Origin: Dickeya zeae NCPPB 2538
GTDB lineage: Bacteria > Pseudomonadota > Gammaproteobacteria > Enterobacterales > Enterobacteriaceae
Direction: 5' to 3'
NCBI RefSeq assembly: GCF_000406165.1
Contig: NZ_CM001977.1
Span: 1,517,437 to 1,581,436 of the forward strand
Length of the DNA stretch: 64,000 nt
Below, piece after piece: positions 28,831-38,623 of the stretch. How positions within the stretch are numbered: the stretch's first letter is position 1; each line of letters begins with the position of its first letter. The translations under genes were made by a program, and so were the position numbers. The notes beneath the pieces are model-generated. The model saw only the letters and a list, made by a program, of their open reading frames with translations, ran no database searches and had not been told where the DNA came from.

Positions 28831-30312
28831 TTAAACGCCGCTCTTGCTGTGCTGACTGGGCGCGGCTTCCCCCGTGTCGCCAGGTTGCCAGCCACCGCCG
28901 AGCGCGTTGAACGCCGCGACCGCCGCGCGGGCGGATTCGGCTTGCGCCTGAAGTCGCGCATCAGAAGCTCGCAGCAGGCTGTCATCGGCTTGCAGCACCT
29001 CTATCAGGCTAAGGGTGCCGTGCTGATAGGCCGCAAACGCGGCATCCCGCGCTCGGCTGAGTGAATCAACCCCTTGTGTCAGCACGCGGGCCTGCTCCTC
29101 ATGGTTAACCAGCGCCGAGAAGGCGTTTTCCACATCTTCAGTCGCCTGCAATACCGCCAGCCGATAGGCCGCCAGCATCTCGGCTTCCTGGCCTTTGGCC
29201 TGATTGATCTGCGCATTGATGCGGCCGAAATCGAACAGCCGCCAGCGCAAACCAACCACCCCGGACGATTGGCTGGCGCCGTTGCTAAACAGGTTGCCAC
29301 TGGATACCGTCGTCGCGTTGCCAAGCAGCCCGCTCAGGGAAAATTTGGGGTAATACTCGGCAATGGCAACACCAATACGCGCGTTGGATGCGGCTAAGCG
29401 ACGCTCCGCCACGATCAGGTCCGGCCGGCGTCGAAGCAGCTCACCCGGCGTGCCGGTGGCGGCGATTTGCGGCGCGGCGGGAATGGCGCTGGTCTCAGCC
29501 AGTACAGCCCGGTTTGTGCCCGGCGCTGACCCCAGCATCACATCCAGCGCGTTCATTGCCGTATCCAGCGCAGTTTGTAAAACCGGCACCGATGCCTGCA
29601 CCTGCGCCAACGCGCCTTCGGCTTGTTTTACCTGAAGCTCTGCCGCCAACCCTTTGCCGTACAAGCGGTTGATGGTGGCGAGCAAATCCTGCTGTGTTTG
29701 CACTTGCCGACGAGCGACGTTCAGGCGGGCCTGTAATCCACGAATTGTGATGTAGATGTCGGCGGTCTGTGCGGCTACCGCCAGACGGGTTGCCGCCACT
29801 CCCGCTTCAGACGCCTGATACTCGGCAAGAGCCGCTTCCCGCCCGCGGCGCAGGCCACCGAACACATCCAGTTCCCAACTGGCACCGAGATCGGCCTCGT
29901 AGCTATTACCGTAGCGGTCGAAACCCGGTGTCGAGTTCAATACTCGCCCCAACGGGGTTTCGACAGACTGGTAGGCACGGCCCGCCTGACCGGAAAGGTT
30001 GCCGGAAGGCAGCAGTGCGGCATTCGCCGCGCCAAGACCGGCACGAGCTTGTATGACCCGCGCGGAAGCCTGCGCAAGAGAGAGATTCTGCTGCAACGCC
30101 TGCGTGACAAATCGGGTTAATTGCGGATCACCGAAGCCCTCCCACCACGTCAGAAGCTCGGCACGGGTGGCGGCATGTCGTTGATTAACCGCCTCCTGGC
30201 CCAGGTATTTTTCCTGCATGGACACCACTGGCCGGGTGTAATCAGGGCCGACAGCGCAACCGGTTAACAAACCAACCACGGTAAGGGCGATAACGGGAGA
30301 CTTGGGTAACAT
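28831..30312 (-). CDS. RND efflux outer-membrane factor (NodT/OprM family lipoprotein)
   Basis: A 493-residue TolC-like protein. The lipoprotein signal VGLLTGC gives lipidation at the Cys, followed by AVGPDYTRP, a hallmark of the NodT family. Two OEP repeats follow (LTRFVTQALQQNLSLAQA, and RRRPDLIVAERRLAASNARI in the second). It forms the outer-membrane channel for the adaptor and pump encoded divergently at 31147-35324. ATG 30312 is taken as start because the signal peptide begins there. A 24-bp operator lies between it and the tetR-type gene. Confidence 0.92.
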   Translation of the reverse strand: MLPKSPVIALTVVGLLTGCAVGPDYTRPVVSMQEKYLGQEAVNQRHAATRAELLTWWEGFGDPQLTRFVTQALQQNLSLAQASARVIQARAGLGAANAALLPSGNLSGQAGRAYQSVETPLGRVLNSTPGFDRYGNSYEADLGASWELDVFGGLRRGREAALAEYQASEAGVAATRLAVAAQTADIYITIRGLQARLNVARRQVQTQQDLLATINRLYGKGLAAELQVKQAEGALAQVQASVPVLQTALDTAMNALDVMLGSAPGTNRAVLAETSAIPAAPQIAATGTPGELLRRRPDLIVAERRLAASNARIGVAIAEYYPKFSLSGLLGNATTVSSGNLFSNGASQSSGVVGLRWRLFDFGRINAQINQAKGQEAEMLAAYRLAVLQATEDVENAFSALVNHEEQARVLTQGVDSLSRARDAAFAAYQHGTLSLIEVLQADDSLLRASDARLQAQAESARAAVAAFNALGGGWQPGDTGEAAPSQHSKSGV

Positions 30313-30342
30313 AATTTTCCACCATAGACATTGCACTGACTT

Positions 30343-30366
30343 GTGACCATATTACAAAATAGTCAC
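30343..30366. promoter_or_regulatory. TetR-type operator O1 of the RND locus
   Basis: A 24-bp imperfect palindrome with GTGAC and GTCAC ends, and AT next to each arm. It lies 30 bases upstream of the outer-membrane-factor start and 69 bases upstream of the tetR-type start, in the divergent promoter region. A second copy of the same length is at 31074-31097; 17 of 24 positions agree. Confidence 0.65.
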
Positions 30367-30435
30367 TCGTTGTCAACGAGAAGGTCAGGGGGTAAACTTC
30401 TCCCTGTGTATTACATCAGGGGCAAGTTGCAGACC

Positions 30436-31053
30436 ATGAGTAAAGAAAACCCTTATCCCGTGTCGAACCGGGGCCCGGCTGATCATGATGTACGGGATCA
30501 GATAGTGAGCGCCGCGACTGAACATTTCAGACTTTATGGCTATGAAAAAACCACGGTTTCCGACCTGGCCAAAGCCATCGGTTTTTCCAAGGCCTACATT
30601 TACAAGTTCTTCTCATCCAAGCAGGTGATTGGCGAGATGATTTGTGCCAACTGCCTGCGAGAGATCGAGACAGAAATTCGCGCCGCCATTGAAGAAGCCG
30701 CTCAGCCGCCGGAAAAATTACGACAAATGTTTAAAGCTGCCGTCGAAGCCAGCCTGCGTTTGTTCTTTCAGGACCGAAAGCTGTATGAAATTGCCGCCTC
30801 CTCCGCTAGCGAGCGCTGGCAGTCGGCGATCGCCTATGAAGAACGCATCCAGACCCTGCTGCATGATATTTTGCTGGAAGGGCGGCAGAGCGGGGATTTT
30901 GAACGAAAAACGCCGCTTGATGAAACGGCAGCAGCGATTTATCTCGTCATGCGACCTTATCTCAACCCGCTGATATTGCAGTACAGTTTCGATTATGCCG
31001 ATAAAGCGCCGGCACAGCTGTCCAGCCTGATACTGCGTAGCTTATCGCCATAG
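30436..31053 (+). CDS. TetR-family repressor of the efflux locus
   Basis: A 205-residue regulator: helix-turn-helix KTTVSDLAKAIGFSKAYIYK, then FFSSKQVIGEMICANCLREI, and a C-terminal helical ligand-binding domain. ATG 30436 is the first start placing the helix-turn-helix at the usual distance. Matching 24-bp operators flank the gene, one before its own promoter and one before the adaptor gene, which fits a local repressor of both arms (inference). Confidence 0.9.
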   Translation: MSKENPYPVSNRGPADHDVRDQIVSAATEHFRLYGYEKTTVSDLAKAIGFSKAYIYKFFSSKQVIGEMICANCLREIETEIRAAIEEAAQPPEKLRQMFKAAVEASLRLFFQDRKLYEIAASSASERWQSAIAYEERIQTLLHDILLEGRQSGDFERKTPLDETAAAIYLVMRPYLNPLILQYSFDYADKAPAQLSSLILRSLSP

Positions 31054-31073
31054 TTCAACAGTGAACATGATTT

Positions 31074-31097
31074 GTGACTATTGACTAAAATGGTCAC
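31074..31097. promoter_or_regulatory. TetR-type operator O2 of the RND locus
   Basis: A 24-bp imperfect palindrome, GTGAC...GTCAC, matching O1 in length, arms and the central AAAAT block. It lies 49 bases upstream of the adaptor start codon, where bound repressor would block the pump operon promoter. Confidence 0.65.
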
Positions 31098-31146
31098 TTG
31101 ATTGAAGATGGGTCACCTGATTAATCCGTCAAGGGGACTCTACACT

Positions 31147-32262
31147 ATGGCTCGTCGCCGCCTCCTTTCATTTGCAGTCATCTGCGCATTGCCGCTTGCC
31201 CTGGCCGCTTGCGGCGAAAAAACGCCCTCCGACCCGCGAACGCAGGCACCACTGGTACGTTCAGTAACACTACAGGGGTCAGAGGTTGCATCACGGACGT
31301 TTACCGGAACGGTCGCTGCCAGAATAGAGAGTGATTTAGGGTTCCGGGTCTCCGGCAAAGTGCTGGAACGGCTGGTCGATACCGGGCAAGCCGTTAAACG
31401 CGGTCAACCGCTGATGCGGCTTGACCCTGCCGATCTGGAGCTCGCCGCTCGTGCACAGCAGGAAGCCGTCGTCGCTGCCCGCGCCAGGGCGCTACAAACC
31501 GCCGAAGATGAAGCCCGCTACCGTGACCTGCGTGGAACCGGCGCGATATCGTCATCCGCTTACGATCAGGTGAAAGCCGCGGCAGACTCGGCTAAAGCCC
31601 AGCTCAGCGCCGCTCAGGCTCAGGCTGATGTGGCCCGAAACGCTAACCGCTATGCGGTACTTGTCGCTGACAGTGACGGTATTGTGATGGACACGCTGGC
31701 CGAACCGGGGCAGGTGGTCAGCGCCGGGCAAACCGTCGTACGTCTGGCGCAGGCCGGGCAGCGCGAAGCGGTTATCCAGTTACCGGAAACGTTGCGTCCC
31801 GCGCTCGGTTCAATCGCACTGGCAACACGCTTTGGTCAGGCAGGCGCTGGCACCCCGGCCACTCTGCGACAACTCTCCAACACGGCGGACAAGCTGACGC
31901 GCACATTCGAGGCACGTTATGTACTGCAAGGCGAGCAGGCTAATGCCCCGTTGGGAACCACGGTGATGATCCGCATCCCCGACCCGCAATCCGCGACGCA
32001 GGGCAGCCTGCAAGTGCCGCTGGCCGCCCTGTTTGACGCAGGTAAGGGGCCGGGTATATGGGTTATCCACGGCGAACCGGCGACGGTAACCTGGCGTCCG
32101 GTCGTCATTCAGACGATGAGCGACGACACTGCCCGTGTCACCGGCCAGATACAACAAGGTGAACAGATCGTCGCACTCGGCGCGCACCTGCTGCACGAAG
32201 GCGAAGCGGTGCGTATTGCTGAGGTTGCCGCCACGACGGCTACTGCGGGAGGCCGTCCATGA
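31147..32262 (+). CDS. RND efflux periplasmic adaptor (membrane fusion lipoprotein)
   Basis: A 371-residue adaptor with lipoprotein signal ALPLALAACGE. The barrel-sandwich halves are seen in ESDLGFRVSGKVLERLVDTG and DGIVMDTLAEPGQVVSAGQ, separated by an alpha-hairpin rich in Ala (QEAVVAARARALQTAEDEAR). ATG 31147 has AAGGGGA upstream. Its stop overlaps the pump start by 4 bases (ATGA), which indicates translational coupling. It links the inner-membrane pump to the outer-membrane factor. Confidence 0.93.
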   Translation: MARRRLLSFAVICALPLALAACGEKTPSDPRTQAPLVRSVTLQGSEVASRTFTGTVAARIESDLGFRVSGKVLERLVDTGQAVKRGQPLMRLDPADLELAARAQQEAVVAARARALQTAEDEARYRDLRGTGAISSSAYDQVKAAADSAKAQLSAAQAQADVARNANRYAVLVADSDGIVMDTLAEPGQVVSAGQTVVRLAQAGQREAVIQLPETLRPALGSIALATRFGQAGAGTPATLRQLSNTADKLTRTFEARYVLQGEQANAPLGTTVMIRIPDPQSATQGSLQVPLAALFDAGKGPGIWVIHGEPATVTWRPVVIQTMSDDTARVTGQIQQGEQIVALGAHLLHEGEAVRIAEVAATTATAGGRP

Positions 32263-35200
32263 GTGAAGGCCGTTTCAATCTGTCGGCGCTCGCGGTACGC
32301 GAACGTGCCATTACGCTGTTTCTGATCTTCCTGATCTCTGTCGCCGGTATCCTCGCGTTTTTTCAGCTTGGACGCGCGGAAGATCCACCGTTTACCATCA
32401 AGCAGATGACGATCATCACCGCCTGGCCGGGAGCGACGGCGCAGGAGATGCAGGATCAGGTCGCCGAACCACTGGAAAAACGCCTGCAGGAGTTGCGCTG
32501 GTACGACCGCGCGGAAACCTACACCCGCCCTGGTCTGGCTGTCACCATGCTTTCTCTGCTTGATAGCGCGCCACCTTCGGAGGTGCAGGAGGAGTTTTAT
32601 CAGGCGCGTAAAAAGATGGGGGATGAAGCCAAAAAATTGCCTGCTGGCGTTATCGGCCCCCTCATCAACGACGAATATGCCGACGTGACGTTCGCGCTGT
32701 TTGCGCTCAAAGCCAAAGGCGAACCGCAGCGGCTGTTGGTGCGGGATGCGGAAGCCTTGCGCCAGCAACTGCTGCACGTTCCCGGGGTGAAGAAGGTCAA
32801 TATCATCGGCGAGCAGCCTGAGCGCATTTTCGTTTCGTTCTCCCACGACCGTCTGGCGACGCTGGGCGTCACGCCGCAGGATATTTTCGCCGCGCTCAAT
32901 AACCAGAACGTGCTGACCCCGGCGGGCTCCATCGAGACCAAAGGACCGCAGGTGTTTGTGCGCGTCGATGGCGCGTTCGATAACCTGGAGAAAATCCGCC
33001 AGACCCCTATCGTGGCACAGGGACGGACACTGAAGTTAGCGGATGTGGCCACCGTCGAGCGCGGTTATGAAGACCCCTCGACCTTCATGGTCCGCAGCAA
33101 CGGTGAACCGGCGCTGTTGCTGGGCGTCGTGATGCGAGACGACTGGAACGGGCTGAAACTCGGCCAGGCGCTTGAAGCGGAAGTCACCAGCATCAACGCA
33201 GCGCTTCCCCTGGGCATGACCTTGAGCAAGGTGACCGACCAGGCCGTCAACATCAGTTCGGCGGTCGATGAGTTCATGGTCAAATTCTTCGTCGCGTTGC
33301 TGGTCGTGATGGTGGTGTGTTTTATCAGCATGGGCTGGCGCGTTGGTATCGTGGTCGCCGCGGCGGTGCCGCTGACGCTGGCGGCGGTGTTCGTCATCAT
33401 GGCCGCCACGGGCAAAAATTTTGACCGCATCACGCTGGGTTCGCTGATTCTGGCGCTGGGCTTGCTGGTAGATGATGCCATCATCGCCATCGAAATGATG
33501 GTGGTGAAAATGGAAGAAGGGTATAGCCGCATCAAAGCATCGGCCTATGCCTGGAGCCACACGGCGGCCCCGATGCTTTCCGGTACGCTGGTCACTGCCA
33601 TCGGCTTTATGCCGAACGGGTTCGCCCGATCCACCGCCGGTGAATACACCAGCAACATGTTCTGGATAGTCGGTATTGCGCTGATCGCATCCTGGGTGGT
33701 GGCAGTGGCGTTTACCCCTTATCTGGGGGTGAAAATGCTGCCGGATATCAGGCAGGTCGAGGGCGGACACGACGCCATCTACAACACCCGCCACTACAAC
33801 CGTTTTCGAAAAGTACTGGGTTTCGTCATTGCCCGCAAATGGATCGTCGCTGGTGCGGTCATCACGTTGTTCGTGGTATCGGTGCTTGGCATGGGGGCCG
33901 TCAAGAAACAGTTCTTCCCGACATCCGACCGGCCAGAAGTGTTGGTTGAAGTGCAGATGCCGTACGGCACCTCGATCGAGCAAACCAGCGCCGCCACCGC
34001 GAAAGTCGAAGCCTGGCTGTCGCAGCAGCAAGAAGCGCGGATTGTTACGTCTTACATCGGCCAGGGGGCGCCGCGTTTCTTCCTCGCTATGTCACCTGAA
34101 TTGCCCGATCCGTCGTTCGCCAAAATTGTGGTGCTGGCAGGTAACGACAAAGAGCGTGAAGCCCTCAAGTTCAGGTTGCGCGAGGCGATAGCTGGCGGCT
34201 TAGCGCCGGAGGCGCAGGTACGCGTCACTCAGATCGTGTTTGGCCCGCCGTCGCCGTTCCCCGTCGCCTATCGCGTCATGGGGCCGGATCCGGACAAACT
34301 GCGCGCCATCGCCGATGAAATCAAAACCGTTATGAACGCCAGCCCGATGATGCGCACCGTCAATACGGATTGGGGACCGCGTGTTCCGACCTTACACTTC
34401 ACGCTCAACCAGGACCGGCTCCAGGCGGTAGGGCTGACCACCAACTCGGTGTCCCTGCAACTGCAATTCCTGCTGAGCGGTACCCCGCTGACCGACGTGC
34501 GTGAAGATATTCGTTCGGTGCAGGTTGTCGGCCGTGCGGCGGGTGATATCCGCCTTGATCCCGCCAGGATCGCCGACTTTACATTGGTCGGTTCCGCCGG
34601 GCAGCGCATCCCGTTGTCTCAGGTAGGGTCGGTCGATATCCGCATGGAAGACCCGATCCTACGCCGCCGTGACCGCACGCCGACCATCACGGTGCGCGGT
34701 GACATCGCTGAAGGGCTGCAACCGCCGGATGTTTCCACCGCCATCATGACCCAGTTGCAACCAATCATCGCGCGCCTTCCGGCTGGTTATCGGATAGAGC
34801 AGGCTGGCTCAATCGAGGAATCCGCCAAGGCGACCCAAGCCATGCTGCCGCTGTTCCCGATCATGATCGCCCTCACGCTTCTCATCATCATTCTGCAGGT
34901 GCGCTCAATCGCCGCCATGATCATGGTGTTCGCCACCAGTCCGCTGGGGTTGATCGGCGTGGTGCCAACTCTGCTGCTGTTCCAGCAGCCATTCGGCATC
35001 AACGCGCTGGTTGGCCTGATTGCGTTGTCAGGGATCCTGATGCGTAACACGCTGATACTGATTGGACAGATCCACCACAACGAACAGGAGGGGTTGGATC
35101 CGTTCCGTGCGGTTGTCGAAGCCACTGTACAGCGAGCCCGACCGGTACTGCTGACGGCGCTGGCGGCGATTCTGGCGTTCATCCCGCTCACCCATTCGGT

Positions 35201-35324
35201 GTTCTGGGGAACCCTGGCCTACACGCTGATCGGCGGCACGTTGGCCGGGACAATCCTGACGCTGGTGTTCTTACCGGCCATGTATTCCATCTGGTTCAAG
35301 ATCAAGGCGGTTCGCCATGCGTGA
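32259..35324 (+). CDS. RND-family efflux pump (HAE1-like permease)
   Basis: A 1021-residue inner-membrane pump with the RND layout: TM1 near residues 13-32, a large periplasmic loop, TM2-6 including GLLVDDAIIAIEMMVVKMEE (the proton-relay Asp pair), a second loop, and TM8-12 near the C-terminus (ALSGILMRNTLILIGQI). Expected length and repeats are complete. It is related to the MexB/CzcA superfamily and its substrate is unknown. It is co-transcribed with the adaptor and probably with the SDR and ketosynthase genes behind it. Confidence 0.94.
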   Translation: MSEGRFNLSALAVRERAITLFLIFLISVAGILAFFQLGRAEDPPFTIKQMTIITAWPGATAQEMQDQVAEPLEKRLQELRWYDRAETYTRPGLAVTMLSLLDSAPPSEVQEEFYQARKKMGDEAKKLPAGVIGPLINDEYADVTFALFALKAKGEPQRLLVRDAEALRQQLLHVPGVKKVNIIGEQPERIFVSFSHDRLATLGVTPQDIFAALNNQNVLTPAGSIETKGPQVFVRVDGAFDNLEKIRQTPIVAQGRTLKLADVATVERGYEDPSTFMVRSNGEPALLLGVVMRDDWNGLKLGQALEAEVTSINAALPLGMTLSKVTDQAVNISSAVDEFMVKFFVALLVVMVVCFISMGWRVGIVVAAAVPLTLAAVFVIMAATGKNFDRITLGSLILALGLLVDDAIIAIEMMVVKMEEGYSRIKASAYAWSHTAAPMLSGTLVTAIGFMPNGFARSTAGEYTSNMFWIVGIALIASWVVAVAFTPYLGVKMLPDIRQVEGGHDAIYNTRHYNRFRKVLGFVIARKWIVAGAVITLFVVSVLGMGAVKKQFFPTSDRPEVLVEVQMPYGTSIEQTSAATAKVEAWLSQQQEARIVTSYIGQGAPRFFLAMSPELPDPSFAKIVVLAGNDKEREALKFRLREAIAGGLAPEAQVRVTQIVFGPPSPFPVAYRVMGPDPDKLRAIADEIKTVMNASPMMRTVNTDWGPRVPTLHFTLNQDRLQAVGLTTNSVSLQLQFLLSGTPLTDVREDIRSVQVVGRAAGDIRLDPARIADFTLVGSAGQRIPLSQVGSVDIRMEDPILRRRDRTPTITVRGDIAEGLQPPDVSTAIMTQLQPIIARLPAGYRIEQAGSIEESAKATQAMLPLFPIMIALTLLIIILQVRSIAAMIMVFATSPLGLIGVVPTLLLFQQPFGINALVGLIALSGILMRNTLILIGQIHHNEQEGLDPFRAVVEATVQRARPVLLTALAAILAFIPLTHSVFWGTLAYTLIGGTLAGTILTLVFLPAMYSIWFKIKAVRHA

Positions 35325-35367
35325 TCTGTCCACTGACCATTAATTATCTAATTTGAGAGGACTTACT

Positions 35368-36174
35368 ATGTCAGAACAAAAGGTTGTGGTGGTTACCGGC
35401 GTCTCGTCAGGCATAGGTCGTGCCGTCGCACAGAAATTTGCCAGTCAGGGCTGTAAGGTCTTCGGCACCGTGCGCAACATCAATACGGCGAAGGGCTTGC
35501 CCGGTGTGGAATTGATCGAAATGGATGTGCGTGACGACGACGCCGTACAGCGCGGCATTCAGTCGATCGTGGCGCGGGCCCAACGCATTGATGTGCTTAT
35601 CAATAACGCGGGAACGAGCTTAGTCGGCGCGGTGGAAGAGACCTCAACGGCTGAAGCCGTCGCTCTGTTCGAGACCAACGTGTTCAGTATTTTGCGCACG
35701 GTGCAGGCGGTGCTGCCACTCATGCGCGCGCAGGGTAGCGGGCGGATCGTCAACGTCAGTTCGGTGCTCGGTTTCCTCCCGGCGCCGTACATGGGGTTGT
35801 ACTCCGCGTCCAAACATGCGGTGGAAGGACTCACGGAAAGTCTGGATCATGAAGTCCGCCAGTTTGGTATCCGCGTCACGCTGGTGGAACCCTCTTTCAC
35901 CCGCACCAATCTGGATATCAACGCGCCGCAGACCAGTACCAAACTCGACAGCTACGATCGCGAGCGCGAACAGGCATCACGCGCCATCGTCAACAGCGTC
36001 AAAAGCGCCCCCGCCCCTGAAGGGGTGGCTGGCACGATTGTCGATGCCGCTCTGGGACCGTGGCAGATGCGCCGCACACCGTCAGGGCAAGCCTCTCTGC
36101 TACGCAAACTGCGCCGTTTTATGCCTGCCGGCCCGGTTGATTCCAGTTTGCGTAAAACCTTCGGGCTCAATTGA
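35368..36174 (+). CDS. Short-chain dehydrogenase/reductase
   Basis: A 268-residue classical [14 protein letters not shown] (cofactor), NNAGTSL, and catalytic YSASK in [13 protein letters not shown]. The start has GAGAGGACTT before ATG 35368. It follows the pump by 44 bases on the same strand. The substrate is unknown; the neighbouring ketosynthase suggests a ketoacyl or polyketide-like intermediate (inference). Confidence 0.88.
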   Translation: MSEQKVVVVTGVSSGIGRAVAQKFASQGCKVFGTVRNINTAKGLPGVELIEMDVRDDDAVQRGIQSIVARAQRIDVLINNAGTSLVGAVEETSTAEAVALFETNVFSILRTVQAVLPLMRAQGSGRIVNVSSVLGFLPAPYMGLYSASKHAVEGLTESLDHEVRQFGIRVTLVEPSFTRTNLDINAPQTSTKLDSYDREREQASRAIVNSVKSAPAPEGVAGTIVDAALGPWQMRRTPSGQASLLRKLRRFMPAGPVDSSLRKTFGLN

Positions 36175-36218
36175 CCATTGATTTAGCGCTTATGTAAGCA
36201 TGTTAGAGGTAATACGCC

Positions 36219-37505
36219 ATGAGTACGGGAAACGCTACACGTATCGTCGTGACAGGAACCGGTATTGTCGGGCCATTGGGATGTGGCACCGAAAACGTCT
36301 GGTCTCGCCTGCTGGCCGGACAATCAGGTATTCGAACGTTACCTGCCGAGTTTACCGAGGGGACCGGCACGTTGATCGGCGGGCAGGTGCCGGATCGACA
36401 GGACGATCCGCTGGCGGGTTATGACGCCGGGGAGGTTATTGCGCCCAAAGAACGCAAGAAAATGGATCGTTTCATTGAGTTTGCGTTAATGGCCGCTAAA
36501 GAAGCGCTCTCTCAGGCGAGATGGAACCCTGCCGAAGCGTCTCAACGTGAGCGAACAGCCACGATTATTGCTTCCGGTATCGGCGGGTTCGGTGCCATCG
36601 CCGAGGCGGTGCGTACCACCGATGAGCGCGGACCGCGTAGGCTGTCGCCATTTACCGCCCCTTCTTTCCTCGCCAATATGGCGGCCGGACATGTTTCTAT
36701 TGCGCATGGCTTCAACGGACCGATTGGCGCGCCGGTCACCGCCTGCGCGGCGGGCGTGCAAGCTATCGGCGATGCGGCACGGCTGATACGCAGCGGCGAA
36801 GCGGACGTTGCCTTATGCGGCGGCACCGAGGCGGCATTACACCGCGTCACTCTCGGGTGCTTTGCGGCCGCCCGAGCGCTGTCAACCGCATTCAATGATC
36901 GCCCTCAGGAAGCCTCCCGCCCCTTTGACAGAGACCGAGACGGCTTTGTGATGGCTGAAGGCGCGGGACTGTTGGTCATTGAATCCCTCGACCACGCACT
37001 GGCGCGCGGCGCACGTCCGTTGGCGGAGTTGGTCGGCTACGGCACCAGCGCTGATGCCTACCATCTGACGGCCGGTCCGGAAGATGGCAACGGCGCTCAA
37101 CGCGCGATGCAGCAAGCACTGCGACAAGCAGGCATCGCTCCCGGCGAGGTTCAGCACATTAACGCACATGCTACCTCTACACCCGTCGGCGATCGGGGAG
37201 AACTGAGCGCCATTCGCGCGGTGTTCGGAACTGACTCCAGCGTTGCGATCACATCCACCAAATCCAGTACCGGTCATTTACTGGGAGCGGCCGGCGGTAT
37301 CGAGGCCATTTTCACGGTTCTGGCGCTGCGCGATCAAATCGTACCCCCAACCCTCAACCTAACCCATCCGGATGAGCTGGCCGACGGCCTTGATCTGGTA
37401 ACGACAACGGCACGAGCAATGCCGATGCAGTATGCCCTGTCGAATGGATTTGGGTTCGGCGGGGTGAACGCCAGCGTGCTGTTTCGTCGCTGGGAGGCGG
37501 ATTAA
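36219..37505 (+). CDS. Beta-ketoacyl-ACP synthase, FabF-type
   Basis: A 428-residue thiolase-fold ketosynthase with the complete Cys-His-His triad: TACAAGVQAIGDA, NAHATSTPVGD and KSSTGHLLGAAGG. Length and motifs match FabF (KAS II), which condenses malonyl-ACP with acyl-ACP. No acyl carrier protein, FabD or FabG-type fatty-acid operon surrounds it. It sits between two SDR genes after the RND pump, so it is probably a specialised copy for a secondary acyl product rather than housekeeping fabF (inference). Confidence 0.9.
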   Translation: MSTGNATRIVVTGTGIVGPLGCGTENVWSRLLAGQSGIRTLPAEFTEGTGTLIGGQVPDRQDDPLAGYDAGEVIAPKERKKMDRFIEFALMAAKEALSQARWNPAEASQRERTATIIASGIGGFGAIAEAVRTTDERGPRRLSPFTAPSFLANMAAGHVSIAHGFNGPIGAPVTACAAGVQAIGDAARLIRSGEADVALCGGTEAALHRVTLGCFAAARALSTAFNDRPQEASRPFDRDRDGFVMAEGAGLLVIESLDHALARGARPLAELVGYGTSADAYHLTAGPEDGNGAQRAMQQALRQAGIAPGEVQHINAHATSTPVGDRGELSAIRAVFGTDSSVAITSTKSSTGHLLGAAGGIEAIFTVLALRDQIVPPTLNLTHPDELADGLDLVTTTARAMPMQYALSNGFGFGGVNASVLFRRWEAD

Positions 37506-37606
37506 GAAGCGAGCGTCGAGGCAATATCATCAGGCTAAGCGCTGGCACAACGTGCTCCGCCTCGTGTTCTCACGTTATTACTGCGTCAACATCAAGGGAC
37601 ATTGCT

Positions 37607-38413
37607 ATGAGTAAAATTTGGTTTATCACCGGAGCCTCTCGCGGCTTTGGCCGCCGCTTTGTTGAAGCGGCACTGCAGCGTGGCGATAAAGTTGTCGCAG
37701 CCGCTCGGACTATCGAGTCGCTAGCCGATTTGGTTGTGGCTTATGGCAGCGCGGTTTTACCGTTATCGCTGGATGTGACCGATAAGTCGGCCGTAACCGA
37801 CGCTATCAGTCAGGCTCACGCGCACTTCGGACGGCTGGATGTCGTCGTCAACAATGCCGGTTATGGCGTTTTTGGTATGATCGAGGAGATGAGCGAGCAA
37901 GAGGTACGCACCCAATTCGAGACCAACGTGCTGGGTACGCTGTGGGTGACACAGGCTGCGTTGCCCTACCTGCGCGCTCAGGGCAGCGGCCATATCATCA
38001 TGTTATCCAGCCTGCTCGGCCTCGCTTCCTTCCCGACAACCGGCATCTACAGCGCGTCTAAAGCGTCTGTCGAAGCCTTTGCCGATGCGTTATCCCAGGA
38101 AGTTGCCGCTTTCGGCATTAACGTAACGATTGTCGAACCCGGCCCGTTCAGCACCGATTTTTCCGTATCCGCGGTTTACGCCTCACCGTTGGAGTCTTAC
38201 AGCGGTGTGCGTGATGCGTTTAACGCCAGTTTCTCTTCTATGCCGATAGCCGACCCTGATATCGTTGGCCCGGCGCTGCTGAAAGTGGTTGATGCCGAAG
38301 ACCCGCCGCTGCGCATCTTCTTTGGCCCGCTTGCCAGCCAGGTTATCCCGTATGTTTATGCCGAGCGGCTCAAAACATGGGAAGCCTGGGGAGATATAGG
38401 CACCGGAGCCTAA
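37607..38413 (+). CDS. Short-chain dehydrogenase/reductase
   Basis: A 268-residue classical SDR: FITGASRGFGRRFVEAAL, NNAGYGVFG and YSASKASVEAFADAL with the Tyr-Lys pair. AAGGGA precedes the ATG. It is the last gene of the pump-ketosynthase run; a hairpin lies about 30 bases after its stop. It resembles family members acting on hydroxy or keto acyl compounds, but the substrate is not known. Confidence 0.88.
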   Translation: MSKIWFITGASRGFGRRFVEAALQRGDKVVAAARTIESLADLVVAYGSAVLPLSLDVTDKSAVTDAISQAHAHFGRLDVVVNNAGYGVFGMIEEMSEQEVRTQFETNVLGTLWVTQAALPYLRAQGSGHIIMLSSLLGLASFPTTGIYSASKASVEAFADALSQEVAAFGINVTIVEPGPFSTDFSVSAVYASPLESYSGVRDAFNASFSSMPIADPDIVGPALLKVVDAEDPPLRIFFGPLASQVIPYVYAERLKTWEAWGDIGTGA

Positions 38414-38442
38414 ACTCAAGACAGTTAACCCCCTTGGTGGCT

Positions 38443-38469
38443 TGAGCGTGAAGCAGCATTTCACGCTCA
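38443..38469 (+). terminator. Terminator-like hairpin after the efflux/ketosynthase operon
   Basis: TGAGCGTGAA pairs with TTCACGCTCA, a perfect 10-bp stem with a short loop, followed by a T-rich stretch (TTATTCTTT). It is placed right after the last SDR gene. Confidence 0.6.
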
Positions 38470-38623
38470 GCCTTATTCTTTCATCGGGTTTGTCGCCGAA
38501 GGTTTACGCCTTCATTCCGCCCACTCGATAAGCGCTTTATGCACTTCCCGTGCCCGCAGCGTTTCTGTAGTCGCTGCTGCTCATGCCATGCGTATTAGGA
38601 TTGTGACAGTTCCTGGGGAGTCC

